DNA of 64,000 nt from Haloglomus litoreum (GTDB lineage Archaea; Halobacteriota; Halobacteria; Halobacteriales; Haloarculaceae), in contig NZ_CP119988.1 of assembly GCF_029338515.1 (NCBI RefSeq), positions 4,402,001-4,466,000 on the forward strand, in the 5' to 3' direction. The translations under genes and the position numbers were made by a program. The notes beneath the pieces are model-generated. The model worked only from the letters and a program-made list of their open reading frames with translations, made no database searches and had not been told where the DNA came from. This document shows positions 33,455 to 41,576 of the stretch, in pieces. Position 1 is the first letter of the stretch, and each line of letters begins with the position of its first letter.

Positions 33455-34393
33455 ATGGAGAGTCTCAACGTGATGGCCGTCGAGCTGGTCGACGAGGCCA
33501 TCGACTTCCGGGACGAACTCGCCATCGACACCCACGAGCTGGACAACGGGGCGACCGTCCTCGATTTCGGCGTGGAGGCGTACGGCGGCATCGAGGCCGG
33601 GCTCCTCCTCGCGGAGATCGCCACGGGCGGCCTCGCGACGGTGCAGGCCGACGCCTCCGGCACGGTCGAGGGCGCGACGGTTCCACACGTCGAGCTCACG
33701 TGCGACCACCCGGCGCTGGCGCTGCTCTGCTCGCAGAAGGCCGGCTGGGACGAGTTCCCCGACGGCTACGACGGGCTCGGGAGCGGCCCCGCCCGCGCAC
33801 TCGTCGCCGAGGAGGAGGAGTTCCGCCAGACCGGCTTCCAGGACGCCGCTGACTTCGCCACCCTTCTGGTGGAGTCCGACACGCTCCCCGACGAGGCCGT
33901 GGCCGAGTCCGTCGCGGACCTCGCGGGCGTCGAGCCCGGCAGCGTCTTCCTCCCCACCTACCGGACGGGCTCCATCGCCGGGAGCGTCGCCACCGCCGCC
34001 CGCGCCGGGGAACTCGCCGTCTACCGTCTCTCGGAACTCGACTACGACCCGCTGGACGTGCTGACGGTGACCGCGCGGGCGCCGGTCGCACCGGTGGCGG
34101 GCGACGAGGCCACCGCGATGGCCCGGACGAACGACGCGCTGGCGTACGGCGCGAGCGTCCACCTGACGGTCGATCGGGACTTCGACCGCTTCGACGAGGT
34201 CCCCTCGACCGCGGCCGAGGAGTACGGCACCCCGTTCGAGCAGTTCTTCGACGACGTGGACTGGAACCTCGGCTCGATCCCGCGCGAGGTGTTCGCCCCG
34301 GCGCAGGTGACCATCGACGTGCTGGGCGGTCCCACGCACGCCGCCGGCGCGACCGACGAGTCGCTGCTGGCCGAGAGCTTCGGCCTCGACTGA
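33455..34393 (+). CDS. mch: Methenyltetrahydromethanopterin cyclohydrolase
   Basis: A 312-residue enzyme matching archaeal Mch along its length (MESLNVMAVELVDEAIDF, NGATVLDFGVEAYGGIEAG, PLDVLTVTARAPVAP, FEQFFDDVDWNLGSIPREVFAPAQVTIDV). It interconverts methenyl- and formyl-pterin in C1 metabolism. Haloarchaea lack methanogenesis, so the natural cofactor may be a folate or pterin; that is known to be uncertain. The ATG at 33455 is preferred; a CCTTTG box lies near 33424-33429. Its stop overlaps the start of the next gene. Confidence 0.93.
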   Translation: MESLNVMAVELVDEAIDFRDELAIDTHELDNGATVLDFGVEAYGGIEAGLLLAEIATGGLATVQADASGTVEGATVPHVELTCDHPALALLCSQKAGWDEFPDGYDGLGSGPARALVAEEEEFRQTGFQDAADFATLLVESDTLPDEAVAESVADLAGVEPGSVFLPTYRTGSIAGSVATAARAGELAVYRLSELDYDPLDVLTVTARAPVAPVAGDEATAMARTNDALAYGASVHLTVDRDFDRFDEVPSTAAEEYGTPFEQFFDDVDWNLGSIPREVFAPAQVTIDVLGGPTHAAGATDESLLAESFGLD

Positions 34394-34920
34394 TGCGGTT
34401 CAAGGTCGTCCCCCGACTGCCCGACGCGGTGCGTGAGGAGCCCGGGGTGGCGCTGGACCTGCTCGCCCGGGCGCGCGATGCCGTCCCGCTGGTCCCGAAA
34501 TCCGAGGACGACTGCTGTATGCGCGTCGTGAACGCCGGCGTCGTGGGCGCACGCGACGACGCCAGCGAGTGGCTCACCTTCGCGCGGGCGCTCGACCTCG
34601 TCGCCGAGACCGACCGGGGCTACCACCGCGTCCGGGACGCGCCGGACCCGACCGACGCGGACGGGCGGGCGGCGCTGGCCGACCGCTTCCGCGAGCGGGT
34701 CTTCGGCACCGAGGAGCTGCTGGCAGCGCTCGCTGCAGCCGACGACGGGCTCACCGCCGACGCCGCCTTCGAGCGGTTCCGCGACCGCATCCCGAACTGG
34801 GAGCGCCGGCGCCACACCGACCCCGAGGAGGTGTGGCGCGACCGCGTCGAGCGCCTGCTGGACTGGGCGGTCGTCCTCGGACAGGTGCGGTGGGACGGCG
34901 AGCGATACCGGGCGGCCTGA
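34393..34920 (+). CDS. Conserved-looking haloarchaeal protein co-translated with mch
   Basis: A 175-residue soluble protein (MRFKVVPRLPDAVREEPGVALDLLARARDAVPLVPKSEDDCC...). The second half (about 80-175) looks like a winged-helix fold: RFRERVFGTEELLAALAAADDGLTADAAFERFRDRIPNWERRRH, then ERLLDWAVVLGQVRWDGERYRA, a typical winged-helix ending. No family name is certain. It overlaps the mch stop codon by one base (TGATG), so it is likely expressed with mch. A DNA-binding or regulatory role is possible but unproven. Confidence 0.7.
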   Translation: MRFKVVPRLPDAVREEPGVALDLLARARDAVPLVPKSEDDCCMRVVNAGVVGARDDASEWLTFARALDLVAETDRGYHRVRDAPDPTDADGRAALADRFRERVFGTEELLAALAAADDGLTADAAFERFRDRIPNWERRRHTDPEEVWRDRVERLLDWAVVLGQVRWDGERYRAA

Positions 34921-34958
34921 GTGCGGGGCAGGTGCGGGCGGCCGCGCGGACCCTCGTG

Positions 34959-35417
34959 CTACGGCGCGTACGTGCCCGTCAGCTTCGTCTCGGCGACGAC
35001 GTGGCCCGACATGGCCACCTTCAGGTCCTCCTTGTCGGCCGACGCCGGGAGGTCGAGCGTCGTATCGAGCGCGAACAGCCGGAAGCGGTAGGTGTGCTCG
35101 CGGTCCGGCGGCGCCGGGCCGCCGTAGCCCGTCTCGTCGAAGTCGTTGCTCCCCTCGGTGGCACCGTCGGCCCCCGGGTCCCACCCCTCGGGTAGCTCCG
35201 CGTCCGGGGGGACGTTCCAGACGAGCCAGTGGTCCCACACCTTGCCGGCCGGCTCGACCGCGTCGGGGTCATCCATCACGAGCGCCAGCGAGACGGCCCC
35301 GTCGGGGACGCCGGCGACGGTCAGTGGCGGCGAGATGTCCGCGGCGTCGCGGCCGTACTGCTCGGGGATCCGTTCGCCGTCGTCGAACGCCGGGCTGGAG
35401 AGGGTGAACTCGGACAT
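34959..35417 (-). CDS. YbhB/YbcL family (PEBP, Raf-kinase-inhibitor-like) protein
   Basis: A 152-residue single-domain PEBP protein. The ligand-pocket motifs are clear: LALVMDDPDA (DPDxP-like) followed by VWDHWLVWNVPP, and GYGGPAPPDREHTYRFRLFALD. Bacterial and archaeal members are small soluble proteins of unsettled function. ATG 35417 starts the family's MSEFTLSSPAFDDGERIP; a TCTTTTTGA box (35465-35473, minus strand) would leave a short leader. Confidence 0.92.
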   Translation of the reverse strand: MSEFTLSSPAFDDGERIPEQYGRDAADISPPLTVAGVPDGAVSLALVMDDPDAVEPAGKVWDHWLVWNVPPDAELPEGWDPGADGATEGSNDFDETGYGGPAPPDREHTYRFRLFALDTTLDLPASADKEDLKVAMSGHVVAETKLTGTYAP

Positions 35418-35540
35418 GGGTATCGACCGGAACACCGGTCGCCCGGCTAGTTCGGCGAGCGCGGTCAAAAAGATTCGCCGCGGGCCGTCATCGAGGGCTC
35501 GTGCATCGGTCCCCGCGCCGGCTCCCGACCGGTCGCCGGA

Positions 35541-36455
35541 CTACTCCTCGGACGCTGTCGCACCCGGCCGCGCGTCCGGGGCCGGCAGGTCGACCTCGGG
35601 TTCGAGAAACCGGGCCGCTGCACCCCGGAACAGCGCGTCGAACGCCTCCGCCGAGAGGTCGCGTGCGAGCAGTCCCTCGTACTCCCGGGCGTACGCGTGG
35701 GGCATGTTCGGGAAGTCCGAGCCGTACATGACCTGCCCGGCGAGGTCCTCGAAGACGGCATCCGGTATCGTCGCTGGGTCGAAGTCGACGTAGTCGTCGA
35801 CGACCGTCGCCATCGCGAAGCAGGTGTCGAGGAAGACCCGGTCGTGGTCGCGCGCGAGGTCGACGAACGCCTCGTGCTCGAACGTGCCCATGTGCGCCGC
35901 ACAGGAACGGACATCCGGGTACGACGCGACGAACGGCTCGTACCGGTCGATGCCGACGTGCGGCGAGTCCTCGAACATGGGCGCCGTACCGGCGTGGAAC
36001 AGGACCGGACGGTCGTACTCGGCACAGAGTTCGTATGCGGGCGCGAGCCGCTCGTCGTCGGGGGCCACCTCCTGCACCGGGCACTGGAACTTCAGCCCGC
36101 GGATGCCCGCCTCGAACGCGTCCCGGACGACCGCGCGCACGTCGTCCTCGGGGTGGACGGTCCCGAACGGGATACACATCGACGAGTCGGCGGCGGCCGC
36201 GACGAGCCAGTCGTTCAGGTCTCCGGCGATACCCGCGCGGTGGGCGTACGGAAGGGCGACGTAGCGTGCGACACCGTGGCGCCGGAGCTCCGCCTCGATG
36301 GTGTCCGTGTCGGCCCCGTGGGGGAACTCCCAGCCGGCCTCCTCGTTGAGAGCCCCGCGGATGGCGCCCATCAGCCGCTCGGGCATCAGATGGACGTGTG
36401 CGTCGACGGCGGGCGCGAACGGTGCGCCCGGCCCGGGCCCTGAACGCTCGGTCAT
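35541..36455 (-). CDS. Amidohydrolase family protein (COG2159/ACMSD-like)
   Basis: A 304-residue TIM-barrel metal hydrolase or decarboxylase. The metal motif HxH is in VDAHVHLMPE near residue 20; later ligands include PVLFHAGTAP, CAAHMGTFEHEAF and the final Asp in MYGSDFPNMPHAY. The family includes decarboxylases of aromatic acids (ACMSD type) and hydrolases; the reaction is not assigned. ATG 36455 precedes MTERSGPGPGAPF; a GGTTTG stretch at 36481-36486 (minus strand) lies at the leaderless distance. Confidence 0.88.
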   Translation of the reverse strand: MTERSGPGPGAPFAPAVDAHVHLMPERLMGAIRGALNEEAGWEFPHGADTDTIEAELRRHGVARYVALPYAHRAGIAGDLNDWLVAAAADSSMCIPFGTVHPEDDVRAVVRDAFEAGIRGLKFQCPVQEVAPDDERLAPAYELCAEYDRPVLFHAGTAPMFEDSPHVGIDRYEPFVASYPDVRSCAAHMGTFEHEAFVDLARDHDRVFLDTCFAMATVVDDYVDFDPATIPDAVFEDLAGQVMYGSDFPNMPHAYAREYEGLLARDLSAEAFDALFRGAAARFLEPEVDLPAPDARPGATASEE

Positions 36456-36526
36456 GTCGCGGGGCTTCGAAGGGAGCGGACAAACCCCTTCCGGCGACCA
36501 CCCGTGCCGTGAGGTCGCATCGGCTC

Positions 36527-37375
36527 TCAACGCCGTTCCGGCGCGGTCACGTGGGCCAGCAGTTCGTGCTCGGTAGCGGCACGAGGGTCGTCGAGCAGCG
36601 CCGACGGGTCCTCGAACAGCCATCCCAGCACGCGCTCGGACCAGCGGGCGACGGGGTTGTCACTCGCCTCGTACGCGTCGATGACCCGGTCCATGTCCGC
36701 GGCCTCCATGTACCACAGCAGCCCGTATCCCTCGGCGGCCCGGTCGAGGAACAGCGTCTCCGTCCACATGGCCTCCTCGTCCAGCACCTCGCCGGAGGCG
36801 GCGACGAGCCGTCGCTCGACGGCCGTCCCACGGAACAGCCCGATGGCCCCCGCAAGCAGGCGCGCGAGCCACGTGCCGAGACCGGGCGCGATACCGACCC
36901 GGACCAGCACCACGTCCGGGCTCTCCGGCCGAGGTGGGCGCGCGGGGTTCAGCGCGTGGACGACCCGCTCGTCGCGACCGTAGTGGCTGGCCGGGGCAGC
37001 CAGGAGCCGCCCCGGCGGGTCGAACAGGGGGCTCCGCCGAGCGAGTGCCGCGGGGTCCGTCCACGAGGCCTCGTCCTCGACCTCGACGTACCAGACGAGT
37101 TCACCGCCGGTCCCGTCGCCGGCCGGGCCCCCCTCGCGGCAGAACAGGCTCGCCGTGACGACACCCGGGCCCGGGAGGAGCCACCCCGGGTCGGCGTCGT
37201 CACCCACCATCCCGTCGAGTCGCTCCCGGACGGTCGCCAGCACGCCGGGCGCCAGTGGCTGTCGGAGGAGGAACGCCGACGTCCGGGTGAGCGCCGCCGG
37301 GTCGTGGGTGTCGGAAGCTCCCCGGGCCCCCCCGTCGTCCGCCGCCCGGTTCGCCGCCGTTCCGGTGTCGTCCAT
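36527..37375 (-). CDS. Haloarchaeal protein with DUF6176-like C-terminal region
   Basis: A 282-residue soluble protein. It seems to hold two related halves: ALTRTSAFLLRQPLAPGVLATVRERLDG ... ELVWYVEVEDEASW (about 30-110) and VLVRVGIAPGLGTWLARLL ... WTETLFLDRAAEGYGLLWYMEAADMDRVIDAYEASDNPVA (about 160-260). The second half looks like the small DUF6176 family (name from memory). Function unknown. The ATG at 37375 is favoured; 37402 is possible. It is divergent from the HIT gene. Confidence 0.65.
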   Translation of the reverse strand: MDDTGTAANRAADDGGARGASDTHDPAALTRTSAFLLRQPLAPGVLATVRERLDGMVGDDADPGWLLPGPGVVTASLFCREGGPAGDGTGGELVWYVEVEDEASWTDPAALARRSPLFDPPGRLLAAPASHYGRDERVVHALNPARPPRPESPDVVLVRVGIAPGLGTWLARLLAGAIGLFRGTAVERRLVAASGEVLDEEAMWTETLFLDRAAEGYGLLWYMEAADMDRVIDAYEASDNPVARWSERVLGWLFEDPSALLDDPRAATEHELLAHVTAPERR

Positions 37376-37463
37376 GCACGACGTTCGTGGTCCGAGGGAC
37401 ATGTCGGTTCGGGGGCGGCGGGGCGCCCGAACCTACTTGGGCGACCCGGTCGCAGCGACGACC

Positions 37464-37889
37464 ATGACCGACGACTGCATCTTCTGTGCCATCGTGGCCG
37501 GCGACATCCCCTCGCGGACCGTCTACGAGAGCGAGAACGTCCTGGCGTTCCTCGACGCGAACCCGCTCGCGCCGGGGCACACACTCGTCATCCCGAAGGC
37601 CCACCACGAGCGGCTGAACGACCTCGACGACGGGCTCGCCGGCGAGGTCCTCGGGACGCTGAACGCGCTCGTCCCGGTGGTCGAGGACGCCGTCGACGCC
37701 CCCGCCTCGACGGTCGCGTTCAACAACGGGGCCGAGGCCGGCCAGGAGGTGCCCCACGTCCACGGCCACATCGTCCCGCGCTTCGAGGACGACGGCGGTG
37801 GCCCCATCCACGCCGTCGCCGGGTCGCGCCCGGACCTCTCCGACGAGGAACTCGACGACATCGCCGAGCGCATCCGGGAGCGGGAGTAG
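37464..37889 (+). CDS. HIT family hydrolase
   Basis: A 141-residue histidine-triad protein. The active-site triad HVHGH is at residues 98-102 (H98, H100, H102, followed by IVPR), preceded by the zinc-type CIFC (C5, C8). Such proteins hydrolyse nucleoside phosphoramidates or dinucleotides; AMP-lysine is a common substrate. The family start MTDDCIFCAIVAGDIPSR fixes ATG 37464. It ends 78 bp before an aldolase gene on the same strand. Confidence 0.95.
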   Translation: MTDDCIFCAIVAGDIPSRTVYESENVLAFLDANPLAPGHTLVIPKAHHERLNDLDDGLAGEVLGTLNALVPVVEDAVDAPASTVAFNNGAEAGQEVPHVHGHIVPRFEDDGGGPIHAVAGSRPDLSDEELDDIAERIRERE

Positions 37890-37967
37890 CAGCCGCGGAA
37901 GATATTTACTCGGAAGCGGATTCCCAGTAGCGCAACCGTTATGTGCTGACGAGGGGAACCCGCAGGC

Positions 37968-38882
37968 ATGACCGGCGACGCACCGTCCCCGGGAGGCGCG
38001 GACCCGCTCTCGCTGGGCGGGGTCGTCCCACCCGTCGTGACGGCCTTCGAGGCGGACGAGTCGCTGGACCCGGAGGGAACGGCGGCCCACGCCGAGTTCG
38101 TCGTCGACGGGGGCGCGAGCGCCGTCTTCCCGCTCGGAACGAACGGCGAGGCGCCCTTGCTGACCGCCGAGGAGCGCGACGAGGTGGTGGCGACGGTGGT
38201 CGACGCCGTCGGCGACCGCGTCCCCGTCATCGCGGGTGTGGGCGCGCCGAGCACGGGCGAGACGGTCGCGCGGGCCGAGGCCGCCGCGGCCGCCGGCGCC
38301 GACGGAGTGGTCGTCGTCACCCCCTACTACTACCCGCTGGACGGGCCGGCCGCGGTGGAGCACTACCGCGCGGTGATCGAGGCGGTCGACCGGCCGGTGT
38401 ACGTCTACCACATCCCGGGCCGGACCGGGAACGCCCTGTCGCTGGAGACGCTCGACGCGCTCGCCGAGGCCGGCATCGCGGGCGTGAAGGACTCAAGCAA
38501 GGACGTACCGTGGCTGGGGCAGGCTGTCGACGACCACCCCGAACTCACGTTCCTCGTGGGGTCGGACTCGCTGCTGGTTCCGGGGCTCGATGCCGGCTGC
38601 GCCGGCCTGGTGAGCGCCGTCGCGAACGTCTTCCCCGAACTGGTCGTGGACCTGTACGAGGCGTACGACGCGGGCAACCGCGAGCGGGCCCGCCAGCTGC
38701 AGTCGACGGTGTACGACGTGCGCACGGCGCTGAAGCGGGGCCCGTACATGGCGGGCGTGAAGACGGCGCTCTCGCTGCGCGACGGGCCGGACGTCGGACC
38801 GCTGCGGCGGCCCCTGCGGCGGATGGACGCCGACGAACAGGCAGCCCTGGAGACGACGCTGGAGGAGCTGGGACTCCCGTGA
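37968..38882 (+). CDS. DapA/KdgA-type class I aldolase
   Basis: A 304-residue (alpha/beta)8 lyase of the dihydrodipicolinate synthase family. It has GTNGE (57-61, GTTGE in DHDPS), the catalytic Tyr in VYVYHIPGRTGN (Y147), and the Schiff-base Lys in GVKDSS (K174). The next gene encodes a sugar-acid dehydratase, so this is more likely a 2-keto-3-deoxy(phospho)gluconate aldolase than a lysine-synthesis enzyme. The residues alone do not settle the substrate. A CGTTATG box (37938-37944) supports a leaderless ATG. Confidence 0.87.
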   Translation: MTGDAPSPGGADPLSLGGVVPPVVTAFEADESLDPEGTAAHAEFVVDGGASAVFPLGTNGEAPLLTAEERDEVVATVVDAVGDRVPVIAGVGAPSTGETVARAEAAAAAGADGVVVVTPYYYPLDGPAAVEHYRAVIEAVDRPVYVYHIPGRTGNALSLETLDALAEAGIAGVKDSSKDVPWLGQAVDDHPELTFLVGSDSLLVPGLDAGCAGLVSAVANVFPELVVDLYEAYDAGNRERARQLQSTVYDVRTALKRGPYMAGVKTALSLRDGPDVGPLRRPLRRMDADEQAALETTLEELGLP

Positions 38883-38979
38883 GACGACACCGACCGGCCC
38901 GGCCGCCCGCGGCGACCGAATCCGGGCGGCTCGGCCGCCGTCGCAAAGACTTACCGCGGTTCGAGGTGCATCCGCGACC

Positions 38980-40218
38980 ATGACCCGGGACTACGGTGGG
39001 CTCCGCGACCCGAACGCGGAGTACACGATGCGGAAGCTGTCGGCGGAGGCGATGGGCGTCACCGCGAAGCGCGGCGGGGGTCGTGACGTCGAGATCACGG
39101 ACATCCAGACGACGATGGTCGACGGCAACTTCCCGTGGACCCTCGTGCGCGTCTACACCGACGCCGGTATCGTCGGCACGGGGGAGGCCTACTGGGGCGC
39201 AGGAGTCCCGGAGCTGATCGACCGGATGACGCCGTTCCTCGTCGGAGAGAACCCCCTCGACATCGACCGGCTGTACGAGCATCTCGTCCAGAAGACCTCC
39301 GGCGAGGGCTCCGTCGAGGGCGTGACGGTCACCGCCATCGCGGGCATCGAGGTGGCGCTGCACGACCTCGCCGGTCGCATCCTCGAGCTGCCGGCCTACC
39401 AGCTGCTCGGGGGGAAGTACCGCGACGAGGTCCGGGTCTACTGCGACTGCCACACGGCCGCCGAGGCCGACCCCGAGGCCTGCGCCGACGAGGCCGAGCG
39501 CGTGGTCGAGGAGCTGGGCTACGACGCGCTGAAGTTCGACCTGGACGTGCCGAGCGGCCACGAGATCGACCGGGCGAACCGCCACCTCCGGCCGGGCGAG
39601 GTCCGACACAAGGCCGACATCGTCGAGCGGGTCACCGAGCGGGTCCGGAATCGTGCGGACGTGGCGTTCGACTGCCACTGGTCGTTCGGCGCCAACAGCG
39701 CCGAGCGGCTGGCCGGCGCCATCGAGGAGCACGACGTCTGGTGGCTGGAGGACCCCGTGCCGCCGGAGAACATCGACGTGCAGGAGCGGGTCACGCGCTC
39801 GACACTGACCCCCATCGCGGCCGGCGAGAACCGCTATCGTGTGACCGAACTCCGGCGCCTCGTCGAGGACGGGGCCGTCGACATCGTGGCGCCGGATATG
39901 CCGAAGATGGGCGGGATGCGCGAGACGGTGAAGGTGGCGAACGTCGCCGACCAGCACTACGTCCCGGTCGCGATGCACAACGTCGCCTCGCCGGTCGGAA
40001 CGGTGGCGGGCGCCCACGTGGCCGCCGCCATCCCGAACGCGCTGGCCCTGGAGTACCACTCCTACGAGCTGGACTGGTGGGCCGACCTCGTCTCGGAACC
40101 GGTCATCGAAGACGGTCGGATCACCGTCCCCGAGGACCCGGGCCTCGGCGTCACGCTGGACCTGGACACCGTCGCCGAGCACATGGTCGAGGGGGAGACG
40201 CTGTTCGATCCCGAGTAG
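38980..40218 (+). CDS. gnaD: Enolase-superfamily sugar-acid dehydratase, probably D-gluconate dehydratase
   Basis: A 412-residue mandelate racemase/muconate lactonizing enzyme family member, close to haloarchaeal gluconate/xylonate dehydratases. Metal ligands can be read as Asp231 (FDCHW), Glu257 (WWLEDP) and Glu283 (GENRY). Lys185 (LKFDLD) and His333 (MHNVASP) are candidate acid-base residues. Gluconate dehydratase makes 2-keto-3-deoxygluconate, which the upstream aldolase family can cleave. The gluconate assignment is by resemblance; xylonate or galactonate are alternatives. A CTTACC box (38950-38955) supports ATG 38980. Confidence 0.85.
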   Translation: MTRDYGGLRDPNAEYTMRKLSAEAMGVTAKRGGGRDVEITDIQTTMVDGNFPWTLVRVYTDAGIVGTGEAYWGAGVPELIDRMTPFLVGENPLDIDRLYEHLVQKTSGEGSVEGVTVTAIAGIEVALHDLAGRILELPAYQLLGGKYRDEVRVYCDCHTAAEADPEACADEAERVVEELGYDALKFDLDVPSGHEIDRANRHLRPGEVRHKADIVERVTERVRNRADVAFDCHWSFGANSAERLAGAIEEHDVWWLEDPVPPENIDVQERVTRSTLTPIAAGENRYRVTELRRLVEDGAVDIVAPDMPKMGGMRETVKVANVADQHYVPVAMHNVASPVGTVAGAHVAAAIPNALALEYHSYELDWWADLVSEPVIEDGRITVPEDPGLGVTLDLDTVAEHMVEGETLFDPE

Positions 40219-40337
40219 ATTACTCGATAATCCCCCACACTCACCACTGATACACCCTTCTACAGCAATAGTAGGAGATCAGGCAACTAGATTCGCGAAG
40301 GGCGTGGAAATCGCTATCCAGCCCCGGGCGGTGTCCG

Positions 40338-40583
40338 TCACGTGTGCCGGACCAGCCGGAGCCGGTCGCCCGGGGCGACCGTGGACCGCGCCGAGAGCGA
40401 TTCCGAACCGACCGCCGACTCGCGGATGGCCTCCGTGTCCGCCGAGAGCCGTTCCGGCCCGAACTCCACGGCCAGCGACTCGACGACCTCCGCGACGGTC
40501 GCCTCGCCATCGATGGAGACGTAGGCACCGTTCGTACCGACCCGCTCCGTGAGCCCCTCCGAGAACGTGACCTCGACTGTCAT
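40338..40583 (-). CDS. Small beta-grasp (MoaD/ThiS-like) protein lacking the terminal GG
   Basis: An 81-residue protein with the MoaD/ThiS beta-grasp outline: VEVTFSEGLTERVG at the start, ATVAEVVESLAVEF in the helix region, and a closing strand AGDRLRLV-type (PGDRLRLVRHT). MoaD, ThiS and SAMPs end in Gly-Gly, which is used for adenylation; this protein ends RHT, so it is unlikely to be a standard sulfur carrier or protein modifier. ATG 40583 is chosen over GTG 40592 by the TTTTAG box (40608-40613, minus strand). Confidence 0.6.
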   Translation of the reverse strand: MTVEVTFSEGLTERVGTNGAYVSIDGEATVAEVVESLAVEFGPERLSADTEAIRESAVGSESLSARSTVAPGDRLRLVRHT

Positions 40584-40619
40584 GGCCGACACGATGGTCC
40601 GGAGTGACTAAAAGTTTAC

Positions 40620-40636
40620 TCGAAATCGAGTTTCGA
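40620..40636. promoter_or_regulatory. 17-bp palindrome between divergent promoters
   Basis: TCGAAA-TCGAG-TTTCGA, perfect 6-bp arms. It lies just upstream of the minus-strand TATA box of the beta-grasp gene, in the 186-bp gap shared with the MinD-like gene, and could be an operator. Confidence 0.4.
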
Positions 40637-40769
40637 ACGCTGCGCCATCGGTACGGTTGGAGCAGCGACGAGCGGGGCATTCCCCCGACGACCGGTTCGC
40701 ACCCGCCAGCCGGAGGAATCACGGCGACGACCGCTAGATTTTATCCGATATCGGGCAGCAACGAGCGGT

Positions 40770-41552
40770 ATGTCCGACCGCGAGGGGACGGAGCGAGGGC
40801 TGGACGGGGACGCGACCGCGCTGGCGCTGGTCGGCGCCGTCGGCGGGGCCGGGGCGACCCGGCTGACCGTCGAGGCCGGGGCCGCACTGGCACACGAGGG
40901 ACGGGACGTGGCGCTGCTCGACGCGGCGTACGCCACACAGGGGCTGGCCGACCACTGCCCGGGCCGCATCGACCCGGACGTGACGGCCTGCGTGACCGAG
41001 GAGCGGCCGCTGGACGAGGGCCTGGTGACGCTCCCGTTCGACACGGACGGGCGCGTGGCGTGCCTGCCGGCGTACGCGCCGTTCGAGCGGCTGGCACGGG
41101 CGAAGGCGCCCGAGGCCGCCGGGCGGCTGGAGGGGCTCGTCGAACGGGCCACCGACCGGTTCGACGCCGTCCTGGTGGACACCCCACCGGTGGCGGCGAA
41201 CCAGGCCGTCGCGGCCGTCACGACGGGCGACCGGGTGGTGCTGGTGACGCCGGACTCCCGGCGGGGGGCCGACGCGCTCCCGCGGGCGGCCGACCGGCTG
41301 CGCGACATCGGCGTCGTCCCGGACTGCGAGGTGGCCAACGCCGGGCCGGGCGGCACGGAGGGGACCGTCCAGCGGGCCGACGTGACCGTCCCCCCGAGCG
41401 AGGCGACGAGCCCCGACGCGGCGCCGGCGTACGGCGACGACGCCGCGTTCACGTCGGCCGTCGCGTCGGTACTGGAGAGGACCCTCGACATCGTGCCCGA
41501 CCCCGACGACGGCGGCGGCCTGGGCGAGTACGTGCCCGGGCTCTCCGGGTAG
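40770..41552 (+). CDS. MinD/ParA-like P-loop protein with altered Walker A
   Basis: A 260-residue SIMIBI-class protein: a strand-loop start ALALVGAVGGAGATRLTVEAGAAL, VALLDAAYATQGLADH (Walker A' region), FDAVLVDTPPVAANQAV (Walker B region), and DRVVLVTPDSRRGADALPRAADRL. The Walker A reads GAVGGAGAT (residues 22-30), with no lysine at either the KGG or the GK position, so ordinary ATP hydrolysis is doubtful. Haloarchaea have several MinD-like paralogs; this one may be a non-hydrolysing partner. TTTTAT at 40739-40744 supports the ATG at 40770. Confidence 0.75.
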   Translation: MSDREGTERGLDGDATALALVGAVGGAGATRLTVEAGAALAHEGRDVALLDAAYATQGLADHCPGRIDPDVTACVTEERPLDEGLVTLPFDTDGRVACLPAYAPFERLARAKAPEAAGRLEGLVERATDRFDAVLVDTPPVAANQAVAAVTTGDRVVLVTPDSRRGADALPRAADRLRDIGVVPDCEVANAGPGGTEGTVQRADVTVPPSEATSPDAAPAYGDDAAFTSAVASVLERTLDIVPDPDDGGGLGEYVPGLSG

Positions 41553-41576
41553 CCGCCCGTCGGGACGCGGCGCGGC

